Shown here: piece after piece, positions 43,545 through 52,331 of the stretch
Position numbering within the stretch: the first letter of the stretch is position 1
Layout: each line of letters starts with the position of its first letter
Notes under the pieces: model-generated
Seen by the model: only the letters and a program-made list of their open reading frames with translations
What the model was told of the DNA's origin: nothing
The model's database searches: none
DNA from: Devosia ureilytica
GTDB taxonomy: Bacteria; Pseudomonadota; Alphaproteobacteria; Rhizobiales; Devosiaceae
NCBI RefSeq assembly: GCF_024273195.1
Contig: NZ_JAMZCU010000003.1
Span: 394,724 to 458,723 of the forward strand
Length of the DNA stretch: 64,000 nt
Direction: 5' to 3'
Program-made: the position numbers and the translations under genes

Positions 43545-45866
43545 GTGCGGCAGTTGATAAGGCGCGGGGCCGCCTTGGTGGCCATATTGCTGCTCTGGGC
43601 GCTGGGCCAGGGAGGCATGCTGGCGTCGCTTGATTCCCGTTTCGGCGATTGGCGGCTTGAGGCCAATACCATCCCGACCAGCGGCAACACGGTCTATGTT
43701 GAAATTGATAGCAGGAGCATCGCCGAGGTCGGTGTCTGGCCCTGGCCGCGGACCTTGCATGCCGATTTGCTGGACAAACTCATGCAAGCCGGTGCCGATG
43801 AAGTCGCGTTCGACATCGATTTTTCAAGCGCCAGCACCCCGTTTGACGACGCTATTTTCGCGGCGGCCCTTGAGCGAGCTGGCGGCTATGCCTGGCTTGC
43901 CGCATTCGTTCAAACCGGCGCCGGCAGCGACCTGAGTTTTTCACGCCCCTTGCCCGAATTTGCAGCCGCCGCAGGTCCCGTACTGGTCAATGTGCTGCTC
44001 GATCCCATGACATCGCGCGCCCATGCCATTCTGGTGGCCGCCCGCGACGAACAGGGCACCATTCCGGCCCTGGCCGTGCAGCTTGCGCGCAGTCAGGCCA
44101 ACTTGCCCCGAGCACTGGAGATCGACTTCTCGCTCGATATCTCAAGCATACCCCGGCTGAGCTATACCGACGTGCTGTACAACCGCATCGCCCCTGATCT
44201 GTTGGCCGGCAAACAGGTCATTGTCGGCGCCGGTGCCATCGAATTGCGCGACTTCTTCGCCGTTCCGCGCCACGGCATCATTCCTGGGCCGCTCTTGCAG
44301 GCATTAGCCCTCGAAACTCTCAAAACGGGTCGCGTCCTTACCAACTGGGGCGGCTTTCCTGGCATTCTCATCGCGGCGGCGTGGGCCCTCGCGCTGGTAT
44401 CGCGCCGCCGACGCGTCAACGTTCTGACTATCGCTCTGGCGCTCCTCAGCACGGCGGTCCTGGGCGAATTGCTGGCTCTCGTCGCCTATGGCCAGTTGGG
44501 CATCATCGTCGAAACTGCGACCCTCCACATCGGCATGCTGCTGCTGCTCGGGCTGGCACTGGCTGACAATGGGTATAATCACCTTCTGGCGCGCCGCACG
44601 GCCCAGCAGCGCCTGCAATTCTTGGCGACGCACGATCCCGCCACCGGGCTTCTGTCACGCCAAGGCCTGCTCGACCTGCCTGAGACTGACGCGGGCCTGA
44701 CCCTGGTGCTGCTCCAGATCCAGTCCATTGACGAACTGCGGGCAACGCTGGGCCATGACATTGTCGAACAACTGCTCGTTCAATTCGCGCATCGCCTGTC
44801 CCACTGCGGCTTTGCCATTGTGGCGCGGACCGCATTGGCCAATTTTGCGCTGACCGACGTTGATGATGGTGACGCCGACCGGCTTACCGCGGCGGCTCAG
44901 CGATTGATCGCCATGCTGTCAGGCATCTACACCGTGGATGGCCATAGCCTCCACATCCAACTCATAGCCGGCTACGCAGCAGGTTCGAGCTCACGTGCCG
45001 AACTGCTGAACCGCGCCGAAATCGCGCTGATCCGCGCTCGCATGACGCAGATCCCCGCACGCGGTTTCCAACTGGCCGATCAACAGGCGCTGGACCGTCA
45101 GCAAAAGCTGGACCGCGACCTGCGCCAGGCCATTGGCCGCAACCAGCTTCGCCTGCTGTTCCAGCCGCAGGTCAATTTGCGGACCCGCCAGATCAATGGT
45201 GCAGAAAGTCTCATGCGCTGGGAACATCCCGAGCTGGGACTGATCTCGCCCGCCGAGTTCATCCCGATTGCAGAGGAAACGGGCCTCATTGTCGATCTTG
45301 GACGCTGGATCCTGGGAGAGGCCTGCCGGCAAGCCGCCCACTGGCCGAGCCCGATCGTAGTGGCCGTCAATGTTTCGCCCATCCAGTTTCAACAAACCGA
45401 CATTGTTGCAACCGTCGAAGCTGCGCTCCACCGCTCGGGCCTGCCCCCTTCCCGCCTGGAAATGGAAATCACCGAGAGCCAGGATCTGGTCGATGCTGGT
45501 CGCGTCCGCGACGCCATGTGGCGGCTGCGAAACCTTGGCGTCCGCCTTTCAATCGATGATTTCGGAACCGGCTATTCGTCGTTGAGCTACTTTCGCGACC
45601 TGCCCTTCGACACGGTCAAGGTCGACCAAAGCTTCATACGCGACCGGAACTCGGACGCAGACCGCTTGCTGCTCTCTGCGATCCTTGAGCTGGCCCGCAA
45701 GATGGGCAAGTCCACCATTGCCGAGGGGGTGGAAGACGAAGCCACGGCAGCCTGGCTGGCAGAGGCCGGCTGCACTTCCGGGCAGGGCTATCACTTCAGC
45801 CGGCCCATATCGGATCTGGAGCTTACTGGCTTGCTAGAAGTCGAGCGGCGGCATCAAGTCGGCTAG
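43545..45866 (+). CDS. CHASE2 sensor c-di-GMP phosphodiesterase (degenerate GGDEF, intact EAL)
   Basis: The 773-residue protein starts with GTG after GGGAG. An N-terminal helix (about 8-25), a CHASE2 extracytoplasmic sensor (about 30-265) and three membrane helices (about 270-345) lead to a degenerate GGDEF domain (about 355-500, no GGDEF motif) and an EAL domain (about 520-765). The EAL domain keeps the catalytic set: ESLMRWEHP (ESL for EAL), NVSPIQF, EITES, DDFGTGYSSL, VKVDQSFI and EGVE, so hydrolysis of c-di-GMP is expected. The convergent FecR-domain gene may be its functional partner. An EcfG promoter precedes it. Confidence 0.92.
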   Translation: MRQLIRRGAALVAILLLWALGQGGMLASLDSRFGDWRLEANTIPTSGNTVYVEIDSRSIAEVGVWPWPRTLHADLLDKLMQAGADEVAFDIDFSSASTPFDDAIFAAALERAGGYAWLAAFVQTGAGSDLSFSRPLPEFAAAAGPVLVNVLLDPMTSRAHAILVAARDEQGTIPALAVQLARSQANLPRALEIDFSLDISSIPRLSYTDVLYNRIAPDLLAGKQVIVGAGAIELRDFFAVPRHGIIPGPLLQALALETLKTGRVLTNWGGFPGILIAAAWALALVSRRRRVNVLTIALALLSTAVLGELLALVAYGQLGIIVETATLHIGMLLLLGLALADNGYNHLLARRTAQQRLQFLATHDPATGLLSRQGLLDLPETDAGLTLVLLQIQSIDELRATLGHDIVEQLLVQFAHRLSHCGFAIVARTALANFALTDVDDGDADRLTAAAQRLIAMLSGIYTVDGHSLHIQLIAGYAAGSSSRAELLNRAEIALIRARMTQIPARGFQLADQQALDRQQKLDRDLRQAIGRNQLRLLFQPQVNLRTRQINGAESLMRWEHPELGLISPAEFIPIAEETGLIVDLGRWILGEACRQAAHWPSPIVVAVNVSPIQFQQTDIVATVEAALHRSGLPPSRLEMEITESQDLVDAGRVRDAMWRLRNLGVRLSIDDFGTGYSSLSYFRDLPFDTVKVDQSFIRDRNSDADRLLLSAILELARKMGKSTIAEGVEDEATAAWLAEAGCTSGQGYHFSRPISDLELTGLLEVERRHQVG

Positions 45867-45991
45867 AGCATTTCGCGCAAAAAGTGACCCCGTTTTGCGG
45901 TTCGGCCCCGAAGGGCCGCGCCAGCGAACCGCAACAAAACAAAGACTTGCAGCCGTTCAGCGTTTCAACGCAACGCTGAAAAACGATCTAG
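45865..45991. repeat. Intergenic repeat ending GATCTA, copy 2 (with internal insert)
   Basis: It shares the start (AGAGC), GTTTTGCGGTTC, TTCAGCGTTTCAACG and GATCTA with 18214-18282, but carries about 50 extra bases in the middle, including GGCCC-CGAA-GGGCC. It spans the gap between convergent CHASE2-EAL and FecR genes. Confidence 0.65.
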
Positions 45992-46956
45992 CGCCCAAGC
46001 CCGACTTGAAGACTCGGTGCCTTGCCAACGTCAACGTCAACGTCCACCGCGACCACGCCATGATCAACCTCAACGCTGACTGGCGTATTACGTTCCTCAG
46101 CTCCAGCATTGCTGTTGGTGTCACTCCTGCCGGCCCCGACACTGACTGAAACACCGCTACCGCTTCCGCCAGCACTGCTGGAGCCATGGCTGACGCTTGC
46201 ACCAACAGCAGCGCCATTGCCCCCATTACTGCCGTTAGAGGCCCGCACCTCCGCGCCGACCCCATCACCTCGTCCGCCGGCATGCGCATTGGGCACGGCG
46301 CCGTCCTTGACGGCGGCAAGCGCATCCGTCGCCGCAAGCGCCCCACTCAGAACGGCATCCCGGGCAGCAGCGGGCACCACACTGCCCTCGATAAGATAAA
46401 CGATCTTGTCCGACCCACGCCCGGTAACATCCACCGGAGCGGTCCTGCTGGCAGCTGCCGATTGGCCCGGCGTAACATCGACGACCATGTCATGCCCATC
46501 GTCCTGCACTTGCACGATTCCGCGATCCACATCGACGCGCGCTTGGCCATCGCGGTAGGTCACCGTAAATTGCGTGCCCTTGACCACAGCGGCCAACACC
46601 GGCGTTTGGACGGAAAAGTGCTGCACATTACGCCGCTCGGCTTCGATGGTGACGCTGCCCAGGGTTTGCATGACACTGGTCATCTTCTGATCGCCCGCGT
46701 CGCGGATCGAGATTTCCGTATTACCGGCCAGCGCGATACGCTCCTGGCCGCGGACCAGTTCGACGCGACCATCGCCCGACGTCCGAATTTTCTGCCCGTC
46801 GAGAACAACGTCGCCGCGTTCCACCGCAACCCAGGTGCCCTGCTCAAATAGCATCACCCCACCGCGCAGCCGCTCCGCAACCCAGTCCTGGGCCAGAACA
46901 GATGTGCTGACCGAGGCCAACAGGAACGCAAACAATGTTGATCGACCAAAACGCAT
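45988..46956 (-). CDS. FecR-domain secreted protein with Gly/Ser-rich tail
   Basis: The 322-residue protein has a signal peptide (cleavage near SVLAQ), a FecR domain (about 40-165; VVLDGQKIRTSGDGRVELV, VQTPVLAAVVKGTQFTV) and a long low-complexity tail (about 215-322) of Gly, Ser, Asn and Ala that ends with repeated VDV. FecR domains without a FecI sigma factor are thought to be periplasmic signalling or ligand-binding modules, and they frequently accompany CHASE2 proteins. It converges on the CHASE2-EAL gene. Two palindromes lie upstream. Confidence 0.85.
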   Translation of the reverse strand: MRFGRSTLFAFLLASVSTSVLAQDWVAERLRGGVMLFEQGTWVAVERGDVVLDGQKIRTSGDGRVELVRGQERIALAGNTEISIRDAGDQKMTSVMQTLGSVTIEAERRNVQHFSVQTPVLAAVVKGTQFTVTYRDGQARVDVDRGIVQVQDDGHDMVVDVTPGQSAAASRTAPVDVTGRGSDKIVYLIEGSVVPAAARDAVLSGALAATDALAAVKDGAVPNAHAGGRGDGVGAEVRASNGSNGGNGAAVGASVSHGSSSAGGSGSGVSVSVGAGRSDTNSNAGAEERNTPVSVEVDHGVVAVDVDVDVGKAPSLQVGLGR

Positions 46957-47044
46957 GGTAACTCCGTAGCCAGGCTTCTGCCTGTTGCTCTTGGAGATGA
47001 GCTTGCGTTTTAAGTTCTTAATCGGCCCTTATTGATCGGCATCT

Positions 47045-47096
47045 GCTGGGCAAATGCCCAGCCATACCTATTGCCTGGGTTAACGGCATATGCCGT
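47045..47096. promoter_or_regulatory. Two perfect palindromes between motB and fecR-like genes
   Basis: GCTGGGCA-AA-TGCCCAGC (47045-47062) and ACGGCATATGCCGT (47083-47096) are perfect inverted repeats with centres 36 bases apart. They lie after the motB stop and 89-140 bases before the FecR gene. They could be regulator sites or a rho-dependent 3' structure of motB; no T-run follows. Confidence 0.5.
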
Positions 47097-47110
47097 AAAA
47101 CCCCGCACTT

Positions 47111-48031
47111 TTACGGCTGAAGGCCCAGCGGCACCGGGGGCGGCGCGTGCAGAACCGTGATCCGCACCCGTTCATTGGCCGACATATAGGGGTCGTTCGG
47201 GAAGAACGGCTCATCGGTCGCCCGGCCCGATACCGCCTTGAAGCGGTCGTCGCTCATGCCGAACTCGCCCAGGATCGAGCGCACCACATTGGCGCGATCC
47301 GCCGACAACTCCCACGGCCCATAGCGCGGATTGTCATAGCGCCCGCCGGCCGCGGTGTGCCCGGAAATGGTCACCTGAGCATTGAGCTGCTGCAGGATCG
47401 GGCCAATCGCTGCAATCGCCGCCCGTGTCGGCTCCAGTGGATATTTCGATCCCTCGGGGAACATCGGACGCCCCTGCTGATCAACGATCTGGATGTCCAG
47501 GCCGTCTTCGGTTTCCTCGATCAGCAGGTTATCCATGAATGGCGTAACCTCCGGCAGCGACTGCCAGGCCTGCTTGATGCTGGCGGCGGCGCTGTGGAAG
47601 GCCTGGGTGTCGATCGACTTGAGATTGAATTCACTGTCACTGCTCGCCTGGCGTTCACTGCCCTGCTCGCGTGCCGGTCCACCGATATGGGTGTCGACGG
47701 TGCCCTCGTCGGAGCTCTGCGGAGAGGCCGGACGGTCTTCGACAATATCAGCCGAAGAACCGGACATCTGGTTGCCCGAATTGTCCATGGCATTGCCGCC
47801 CATCACCCCGCCAGCGCCACTGGTGGTCATGCTGAGCGAAGCCGGGGCAAAGTAATTGGCAAGCCCCTCCTTCTGCTCGGGCGTGGTCATGCTGATCAGC
47901 CACATGAGCAGGAAGAAGGCCATCATGGCGGTCACGAAGTCGGCGTAAGCGATCTTCCAGGCCCCACCGTGGTGTGCGTGACCCTTCTTCTTGATCTTCT
48001 TGATGATGATCGGCTGATCGTAATTCGCCAT
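47111..48031 (-). CDS. motB: Flagellar motor stator protein MotB
   Basis: The 306-residue protein has a basic N-terminus, one membrane helix with the proton-binding Asp in YADFVTAMMAFFLLMWL, a linker (about 75-165) and an OmpA-like peptidoglycan-binding domain (about 180-300; TISGHTAAGG, LSADRANVVRSIL). It follows motA by 40 bases. No other flagellar gene is in the window. Confidence 0.93.
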   Translation of the reverse strand: MANYDQPIIIKKIKKKGHAHHGGAWKIAYADFVTAMMAFFLLMWLISMTTPEQKEGLANYFAPASLSMTTSGAGGVMGGNAMDNSGNQMSGSSADIVEDRPASPQSSDEGTVDTHIGGPAREQGSERQASSDSEFNLKSIDTQAFHSAAASIKQAWQSLPEVTPFMDNLLIEETEDGLDIQIVDQQGRPMFPEGSKYPLEPTRAAIAAIGPILQQLNAQVTISGHTAAGGRYDNPRYGPWELSADRANVVRSILGEFGMSDDRFKAVSGRATDEPFFPNDPYMSANERVRITVLHAPPPVPLGLQP

Positions 48032-48071
48032 TCTGGCTTATCCGTCCTGGAGCGTTTGCGCCAAACTGGCG

Positions 48072-48935
48072 CTAATTGGTGGCAGGCAAGGCAGCCGTTG
48101 CGGCCTCGACTTCGGCGAAGGTGGGGCGCACTTCGCTCATCAGCGCCTTGCGGGCAAATTCAATGGCCATCACTGGCGGCTGCCCACCGATATGGGCCAG
48201 CAGACCCACCTTGAGAGACAGGAAATACTTGGACTCGGCCTCGAACGTGCTCTTGAGCGACTGCGCCATCGGCCCGAAAAAGCCATAAGCCACAAACACG
48301 CCGAAGAACGTGCCGACCAGCGCGCCGCCGATCAGGTGGCCCAACACTTCGGGCGGCTCGGTGATGGCGCCCATGGTCTTGATCACACCCAGCACGGCGG
48401 CGACGATGCCCAGCGCCGGCGTCCCGTCGGCAATCGCCTGCATGGCCGACACCAGGCGCTCCTGCTCCTGGTGATGGGTTTCCAGTTCTTCGTCCATCAG
48501 CGCATCCATTTCATGCACATTATTGGACCCCATGGTCACCATGCGCATGTAATCGCACACGAATTCCACCGCGTGGTGGTTCTTGGCGAAGGTCGGGAAA
48601 GCGTTGAACAGGGTCGAATTATGTGGATCCTCGATATGCGGTTCGATGCCGAGAATGCCCTTTTGCTGGATCAGCTTGTAAACCGAATACTGCATGCCCA
48701 GCAGTTCGACATAGGCGGCCTTGTTATATTTTGGCCCTTTGAGCAGTGTGCCGAACATGGCCGGAACGGCTTTGAGCACAGGCCCGCCATTCCCGATGAT
48801 GAAGGCGCCGATGGCGGCCCCCAGGATGATCACGAATTCAAACGGCTGCCAGAGCACTTCCACATGCCCGCCCATTGCCATGTAGCCGCCAAAAACACAG
48901 GCAAAGACGGTAATGACACCGATAATCAGACGCAT
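48072..48935 (-). CDS. motA: Flagellar motor stator protein MotA
   Basis: The 287-residue protein has four membrane helices and the large cytoplasmic loop of MotA, with conserved Pro residues (DGTPALGIVAAVLGVIKTMG and the LIGGALVGTFFGVFVAYG helix). It forms the ion-driven stator with MotB, whose gene follows. The start is at the ATG 48935. Confidence 0.95.
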   Translation of the reverse strand: MRLIIGVITVFACVFGGYMAMGGHVEVLWQPFEFVIILGAAIGAFIIGNGGPVLKAVPAMFGTLLKGPKYNKAAYVELLGMQYSVYKLIQQKGILGIEPHIEDPHNSTLFNAFPTFAKNHHAVEFVCDYMRMVTMGSNNVHEMDALMDEELETHHQEQERLVSAMQAIADGTPALGIVAAVLGVIKTMGAITEPPEVLGHLIGGALVGTFFGVFVAYGFFGPMAQSLKSTFEAESKYFLSLKVGLLAHIGGQPPVMAIEFARKALMSEVRPTFAEVEAATAALPATN

Positions 48936-49116
48936 GGGGCTTACTCAAACTCGAATACAACAGGGGCAGCGAAGGCAATCCATGCCTCGGGCAAGCAGCA
49001 TAATGGTCCGGTCAGACTTAACAGGGGGTGTATTCGCGCCCCAACCTCTTGCAAGTAAACCCAATTGGAGTGCTGATACCGGACCGGCAACCGGCCGCCC
49101 CAATTCGAGACCCACC

Positions 49117-49566
49117 ATGTTCCTTCGTCCTGCTACAGCGCTCCTGTCCGCTCTGCTTCTGGCCGGCGCCGCAATGCCGGCATTCGCCCAGTCCGAAGAG
49201 GACATCCACGCCAATATCGAGGCGATCCACGGCAATGCCGACGGATTCTTCGAAGTTTTCTCACTACTTCAGGATGCGGTGATGTTCGGCGATCCGGTAA
49301 CCTGGGGTCAATATTCGTTCTTCCCGCTGACCGTGAACGCCAATGGCGAAACCTATGACGTGCTCGAAGAACAGGACCTCGCCGACAATTTCGACATGCT
49401 GGTCTCGCCCGATACCCAGCAGGCCTTGCTCAATCAGGATGTAGCCGACCTGATCGTCACTGACGAAGGGGTCGGTATCGGCAATGGCGCCGTGTGGATC
49501 ACCAATGTGTGTCTCGATGATGATTGCGCCCAGACCCAATGGGGCATCATCGCCATCAACAACTAA
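49117..49566 (+). CDS. Unknown secreted protein
   Basis: The 149-residue protein starts MFLRPATALLSALLLAGAAMPAFAQ, here as a short charged start, Ala/Leu core and AFA-Q cleavage site. The mature part (about 120 residues) contains IHANIEAIHGNADGFFEV, a DPVTWGQYSFFPL stretch and two Cys in NVCLDDDC. I recall similar proteins of unknown function in rhizobia but no name. It is divergent from motAB. The ribosome site is weak, but the signal peptide makes the start credible. Confidence 0.75.
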   Translation: MFLRPATALLSALLLAGAAMPAFAQSEEDIHANIEAIHGNADGFFEVFSLLQDAVMFGDPVTWGQYSFFPLTVNANGETYDVLEEQDLADNFDMLVSPDTQQALLNQDVADLIVTDEGVGIGNGAVWITNVCLDDDCAQTQWGIIAINN

Positions 49567-49578
49567 CGGTGAAATGAT

Positions 49579-49968
49579 CTAGAAAGACGGCTCGGGGCGT
49601 CCCTCGCCGCTCTGGCTGTGGGTATGCACAACCAGCGGCCGGATTTCCATGCGCCCATATTGGAGGATCGGGTCATCCTCGAACAAGGGCATCAGCGCCT
49701 CCATGCTCTCGGCTTCCAGCATCAGGAAACCGCCGACAACTTCCTTGCTTTCGGCATAGGGCCCGTCGGTGGCAATCAGTTGTCCATTGTCGAACCGCAG
49801 GCTGCGGGCGGTTTCGATCCCGGCCAGCGGCGAGGCAAACAACAAATGCCCGCTCGCCCGCAACCGTTGATCATGTTCGATCGTGGCATCATCGAGCCGG
49901 CGAAAATCCTCCGCGCTCAAATGATCCATCGCGCCGGGTTCGAAGTAGACCAGGGCCATGAAACGCAT
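49579..49968 (-). CDS. YciI-like (DGPF domain) protein
   Basis: The 129-residue protein matches the YCII/DGPF family: FMALVYFEPGAM start, then DGPYAESKEVVGGFLMLEA, which is the conserved DGP...KE core, and a terminal RPLV strand. Many members are encoded next to ECF sigma factors; none is here. The function is unknown. It converges on the secreted unknown gene. Confidence 0.88.
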   Translation of the reverse strand: MRFMALVYFEPGAMDHLSAEDFRRLDDATIEHDQRLRASGHLLFASPLAGIETARSLRFDNGQLIATDGPYAESKEVVGGFLMLEAESMEALMPLFEDDPILQYGRMEIRPLVVHTHSQSGEGRPEPSF

Positions 49969-50090
49969 TGAATGTCCTCCATCTCGTTCTGCCAGAATGA
50001 CGAACGAGGATGGCGGATTTCGACCGATCCCACAAAAAAGTCACCCCCGATTGATCGGGGGCGACTGCATATGTGCCAGGGCGATGGAGC

Positions 50091-50957
50091 TCAGACCGTG
50101 CCGCGATCCTTGCGCAGGGCGACGACCTTGTCGATGTCGGCAGCCGAGTGGCGCTCATAAAGATGCTCGTCCTCCGGCCCGTTTGCGGCATTGACGGTGC
50201 GCCCGCGCTTGACCGCTTCGCGCGCATCGACCTGCTTGGCCCAGCGGATGACATTGGTATAGCTGCCCACGTCCAGGAACTCTGCCGCATCATAGGCGCG
50301 GCCCAGCACCATGCCGCCATACCAGGGGAAAATGGCCATATCGGCGATAGTGTAGTCGCTGCCGGAAACGAACTCATGTTCGGCCAACTGCCGGTCGAGC
50401 ACGTCGAGCTGGCGCTTGGTTTCCATGGCATAGCGATTGATCGGGTATTCGAGCTTGACTGGCGCATAGGCATAAAAATGCCCGAAGCCACCGCCCAGGA
50501 ATGGCGCGCTGCCCATTTGCCAGAACAGCCAGTTCATGGTTTCGGCGCGCTTGACCACGTCCTTGCTGAGGAATGCGTCGAACTTGTCGGCCAGATAGAC
50601 CATCATCGAACCGCTTTCGAACAGGCGGATGGGCTCTTTCGGCCCATAGTCCACCATCGCCGGAATCTTTGAATTCGGGTTCACCGAAACAAAGCCCGAG
50701 CCGAACTGGTCGCCCTTGCCGATATTGACCAGATAGGCGTCATATTCAGCGTCACGGCCGGCGGCCAGCAGCTCCTCGAGCAGAATGGTGACCTTTTGCC
50801 CGTTCGGCGTCGCCAGCGAATAGAGCTGGATCGGATGGGCGCCCCGCGGCAGATCCTTGTCGTGCGTTGCCCCGGCAATGGGTCGATTTGTACTGGCGAA
50901 GGCTCCCCCGTTTTCCTTGTCCCAGGTCCAGACCTTGGGCGGCACATATTCGTTCAT
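50091..50957 (-). CDS. yghU: Glutathione S-transferase-like disulfide-bond oxidoreductase YghU
   Basis: The 288-residue protein has the long N-terminal extension of the YghU/YfcG nu-class (YVPPKVWTWDKENGGAFA), a thioredoxin-like domain (about 48-130; HPIQLYSLATPNGQKVTI with the Thr/Asn that bind two glutathiones) and a helical GST C-domain (about 140-265). It reduces disulfides with glutathione. The start is placed at 50957; the frame runs 17 codons further. An 18-bp palindrome lies upstream, shared with the divergent methyltransferase gene. Confidence 0.9.
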   Translation of the reverse strand: MNEYVPPKVWTWDKENGGAFASTNRPIAGATHDKDLPRGAHPIQLYSLATPNGQKVTILLEELLAAGRDAEYDAYLVNIGKGDQFGSGFVSVNPNSKIPAMVDYGPKEPIRLFESGSMMVYLADKFDAFLSKDVVKRAETMNWLFWQMGSAPFLGGGFGHFYAYAPVKLEYPINRYAMETKRQLDVLDRQLAEHEFVSGSDYTIADMAIFPWYGGMVLGRAYDAAEFLDVGSYTNVIRWAKQVDAREAVKRGRTVNAANGPEDEHLYERHSAADIDKVVALRKDRGTV

Positions 50958-50999
50958 CGTGAAGCACTCTCGATTTTCGTGATGGGATCGGCAATTGTT

Positions 51000-51017
51000 T
51001 ATCGCCATTTGGCGATA
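51000..51017. promoter_or_regulatory. 18-bp inverted repeat between yghU and the RNA methyltransferase gene
   Basis: TATCGCCA-TT-TGGCGATA is perfect. It sits 43 bases upstream of yghU, within a likely promoter, and 79 bases upstream of the divergent gene. It looks like a dimeric regulator's operator; the regulator is not adjacent. Confidence 0.55.
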
Positions 51018-51095
51018 TAAGCATGGATCACGCCTTTGGTAACCCTCCCGCCACGCAAACTTGCCAGCCGCAGTGCGCAGGGCTAAGGCTCCGCC

Positions 51096-52202
51096 ATGAA
51101 CCCCACCCCATTTGATATTTATCTCGTTGCCACCCCCGGTCTTGAAGCTCCCCTTGCCGAGGAGGCGCGCGCTGCGGGCTTTGCCAACGCGGTGGTCACC
51201 GATGGCGGTGTCTTGTTTTCGGGCACCTGGCCCGATGTCTGGCGCGCCAATCTGGAGCTGCGCGGCGCGACCCGCATTCTGGCACGTGTCGCATCATTTC
51301 GCGCCATGCACCTGGCCCAGCTCGACAAGCGCGCCCGCAAGCTCCCCTGGGCCGAAATCCTAAGCCCCGATGTGCCGGTACATGTCGAAGCCAGCTGCAA
51401 ACGCTCGCGCATTTATCACGCGGGCGCCGCCGCCCAGCGCGTCGCCAAGGCCATCGCCGAAGAGCTCGGCGCTCCCATTGCCGAGGATGCCGCGCTCCGC
51501 GTGATGGTGCGGATCGAGGACGATCTGGTGACTATCAGCCTCGACACCACTGGGGAGTCGCTGCACAAGCGCGGCTTCAAGGAGGGTGTGGCCAAGGCTC
51601 CGATGCGCGAGACCATGGCCGCCATGTTCTTGCGCCAGTGCGGCTACACCGGCACCGAACCCGTGCTTGACCCCATGTGCGGCTCCGGCACTTTCGTGAT
51701 CGAGGCCGCCGAAATCGCCCTGGGTCTCAATCCCGGACGCACCCGCACCTTCGCCTTTGAGCTCCTGCCCTGCTTCAACGCCGCGGCCTGGCAAAGTCTG
51801 CGCGGCACGACTGCCGCCAATCCGGTCGACCTACGCTTTTATGGTTTTGATCGCGATGCCGGGGCCATCCGCATGGCCGGTGAAAATGCCACTCGCGCCG
51901 GCGTCGCCGGCCACACGAGCTTTACCCAGCAATCCGTCGAAGACCTCACCCCGCCCGATGGTCCGCCGGGTCTGGTCATCGTCAATCCGCCCTATGGTAC
52001 GCGCATCGGCAACAAGGGTCCGCTGATTGGCCTGCACCGCACCTTGGGCACTGTGCTGAAAACCCGCTTTGCCGGCTGGCGCGTCGGCATCATCACCGCC
52101 GACAAGCAACTCGCCCAGGCCACAGGCCTCCGCTTCGAGCCGCCCCTGCCAACCGTCCTCCACGGCGGCATCCGCGTCGCGCTCTATCGGGCGAATATAT
52201 AG
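51096..52202 (+). CDS. THUMP-domain RNA methyltransferase (RlmL/YcbY N-terminal type)
   Basis: The 368-residue protein has an N-terminal ferredoxin-like and THUMP region (about 1-160) and a SAM methyltransferase domain (about 165-365) with DPMCGSGTFVIEAAEIA and the N2-guanine motif NPPYG. This corresponds to the RlmL half of E. coli YcbY, which makes m2G2445 in 23S rRNA. It lacks the RlmK half. Target base inferred from family. Confidence 0.88.
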   Translation: MNPTPFDIYLVATPGLEAPLAEEARAAGFANAVVTDGGVLFSGTWPDVWRANLELRGATRILARVASFRAMHLAQLDKRARKLPWAEILSPDVPVHVEASCKRSRIYHAGAAAQRVAKAIAEELGAPIAEDAALRVMVRIEDDLVTISLDTTGESLHKRGFKEGVAKAPMRETMAAMFLRQCGYTGTEPVLDPMCGSGTFVIEAAEIALGLNPGRTRTFAFELLPCFNAAAWQSLRGTTAANPVDLRFYGFDRDAGAIRMAGENATRAGVAGHTSFTQQSVEDLTPPDGPPGLVIVNPPYGTRIGNKGPLIGLHRTLGTVLKTRFAGWRVGIITADKQLAQATGLRFEPPLPTVLHGGIRVALYRANI

Positions 52203-52210
52203 ATCCATCA

Positions 52211-52313
52211 TCCCCACCCTCATATCCTCCCCATCAAGGGGAGGGAGGCGCAGGGCCGTGAGGTTCGAGTTCACCCTCTCCCCCTTTGTGGGGAGGGATC
52301 AAGGGCGGGGGTC
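52211..52313. repeat. Intergenic inverted-repeat element, copy 5
   Basis: C-rich arm CCCCACCCTCATATCCTCCCC with its hairpin is mirrored by a right arm (CCCTCTCCCCC...GGGGAGGG...GGGCGGGGGT). The layout matches copy 4. It separates convergent genes. Confidence 0.7.
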
Positions 52314-52331
52314 TGGCTAGAACGCCCCCCG

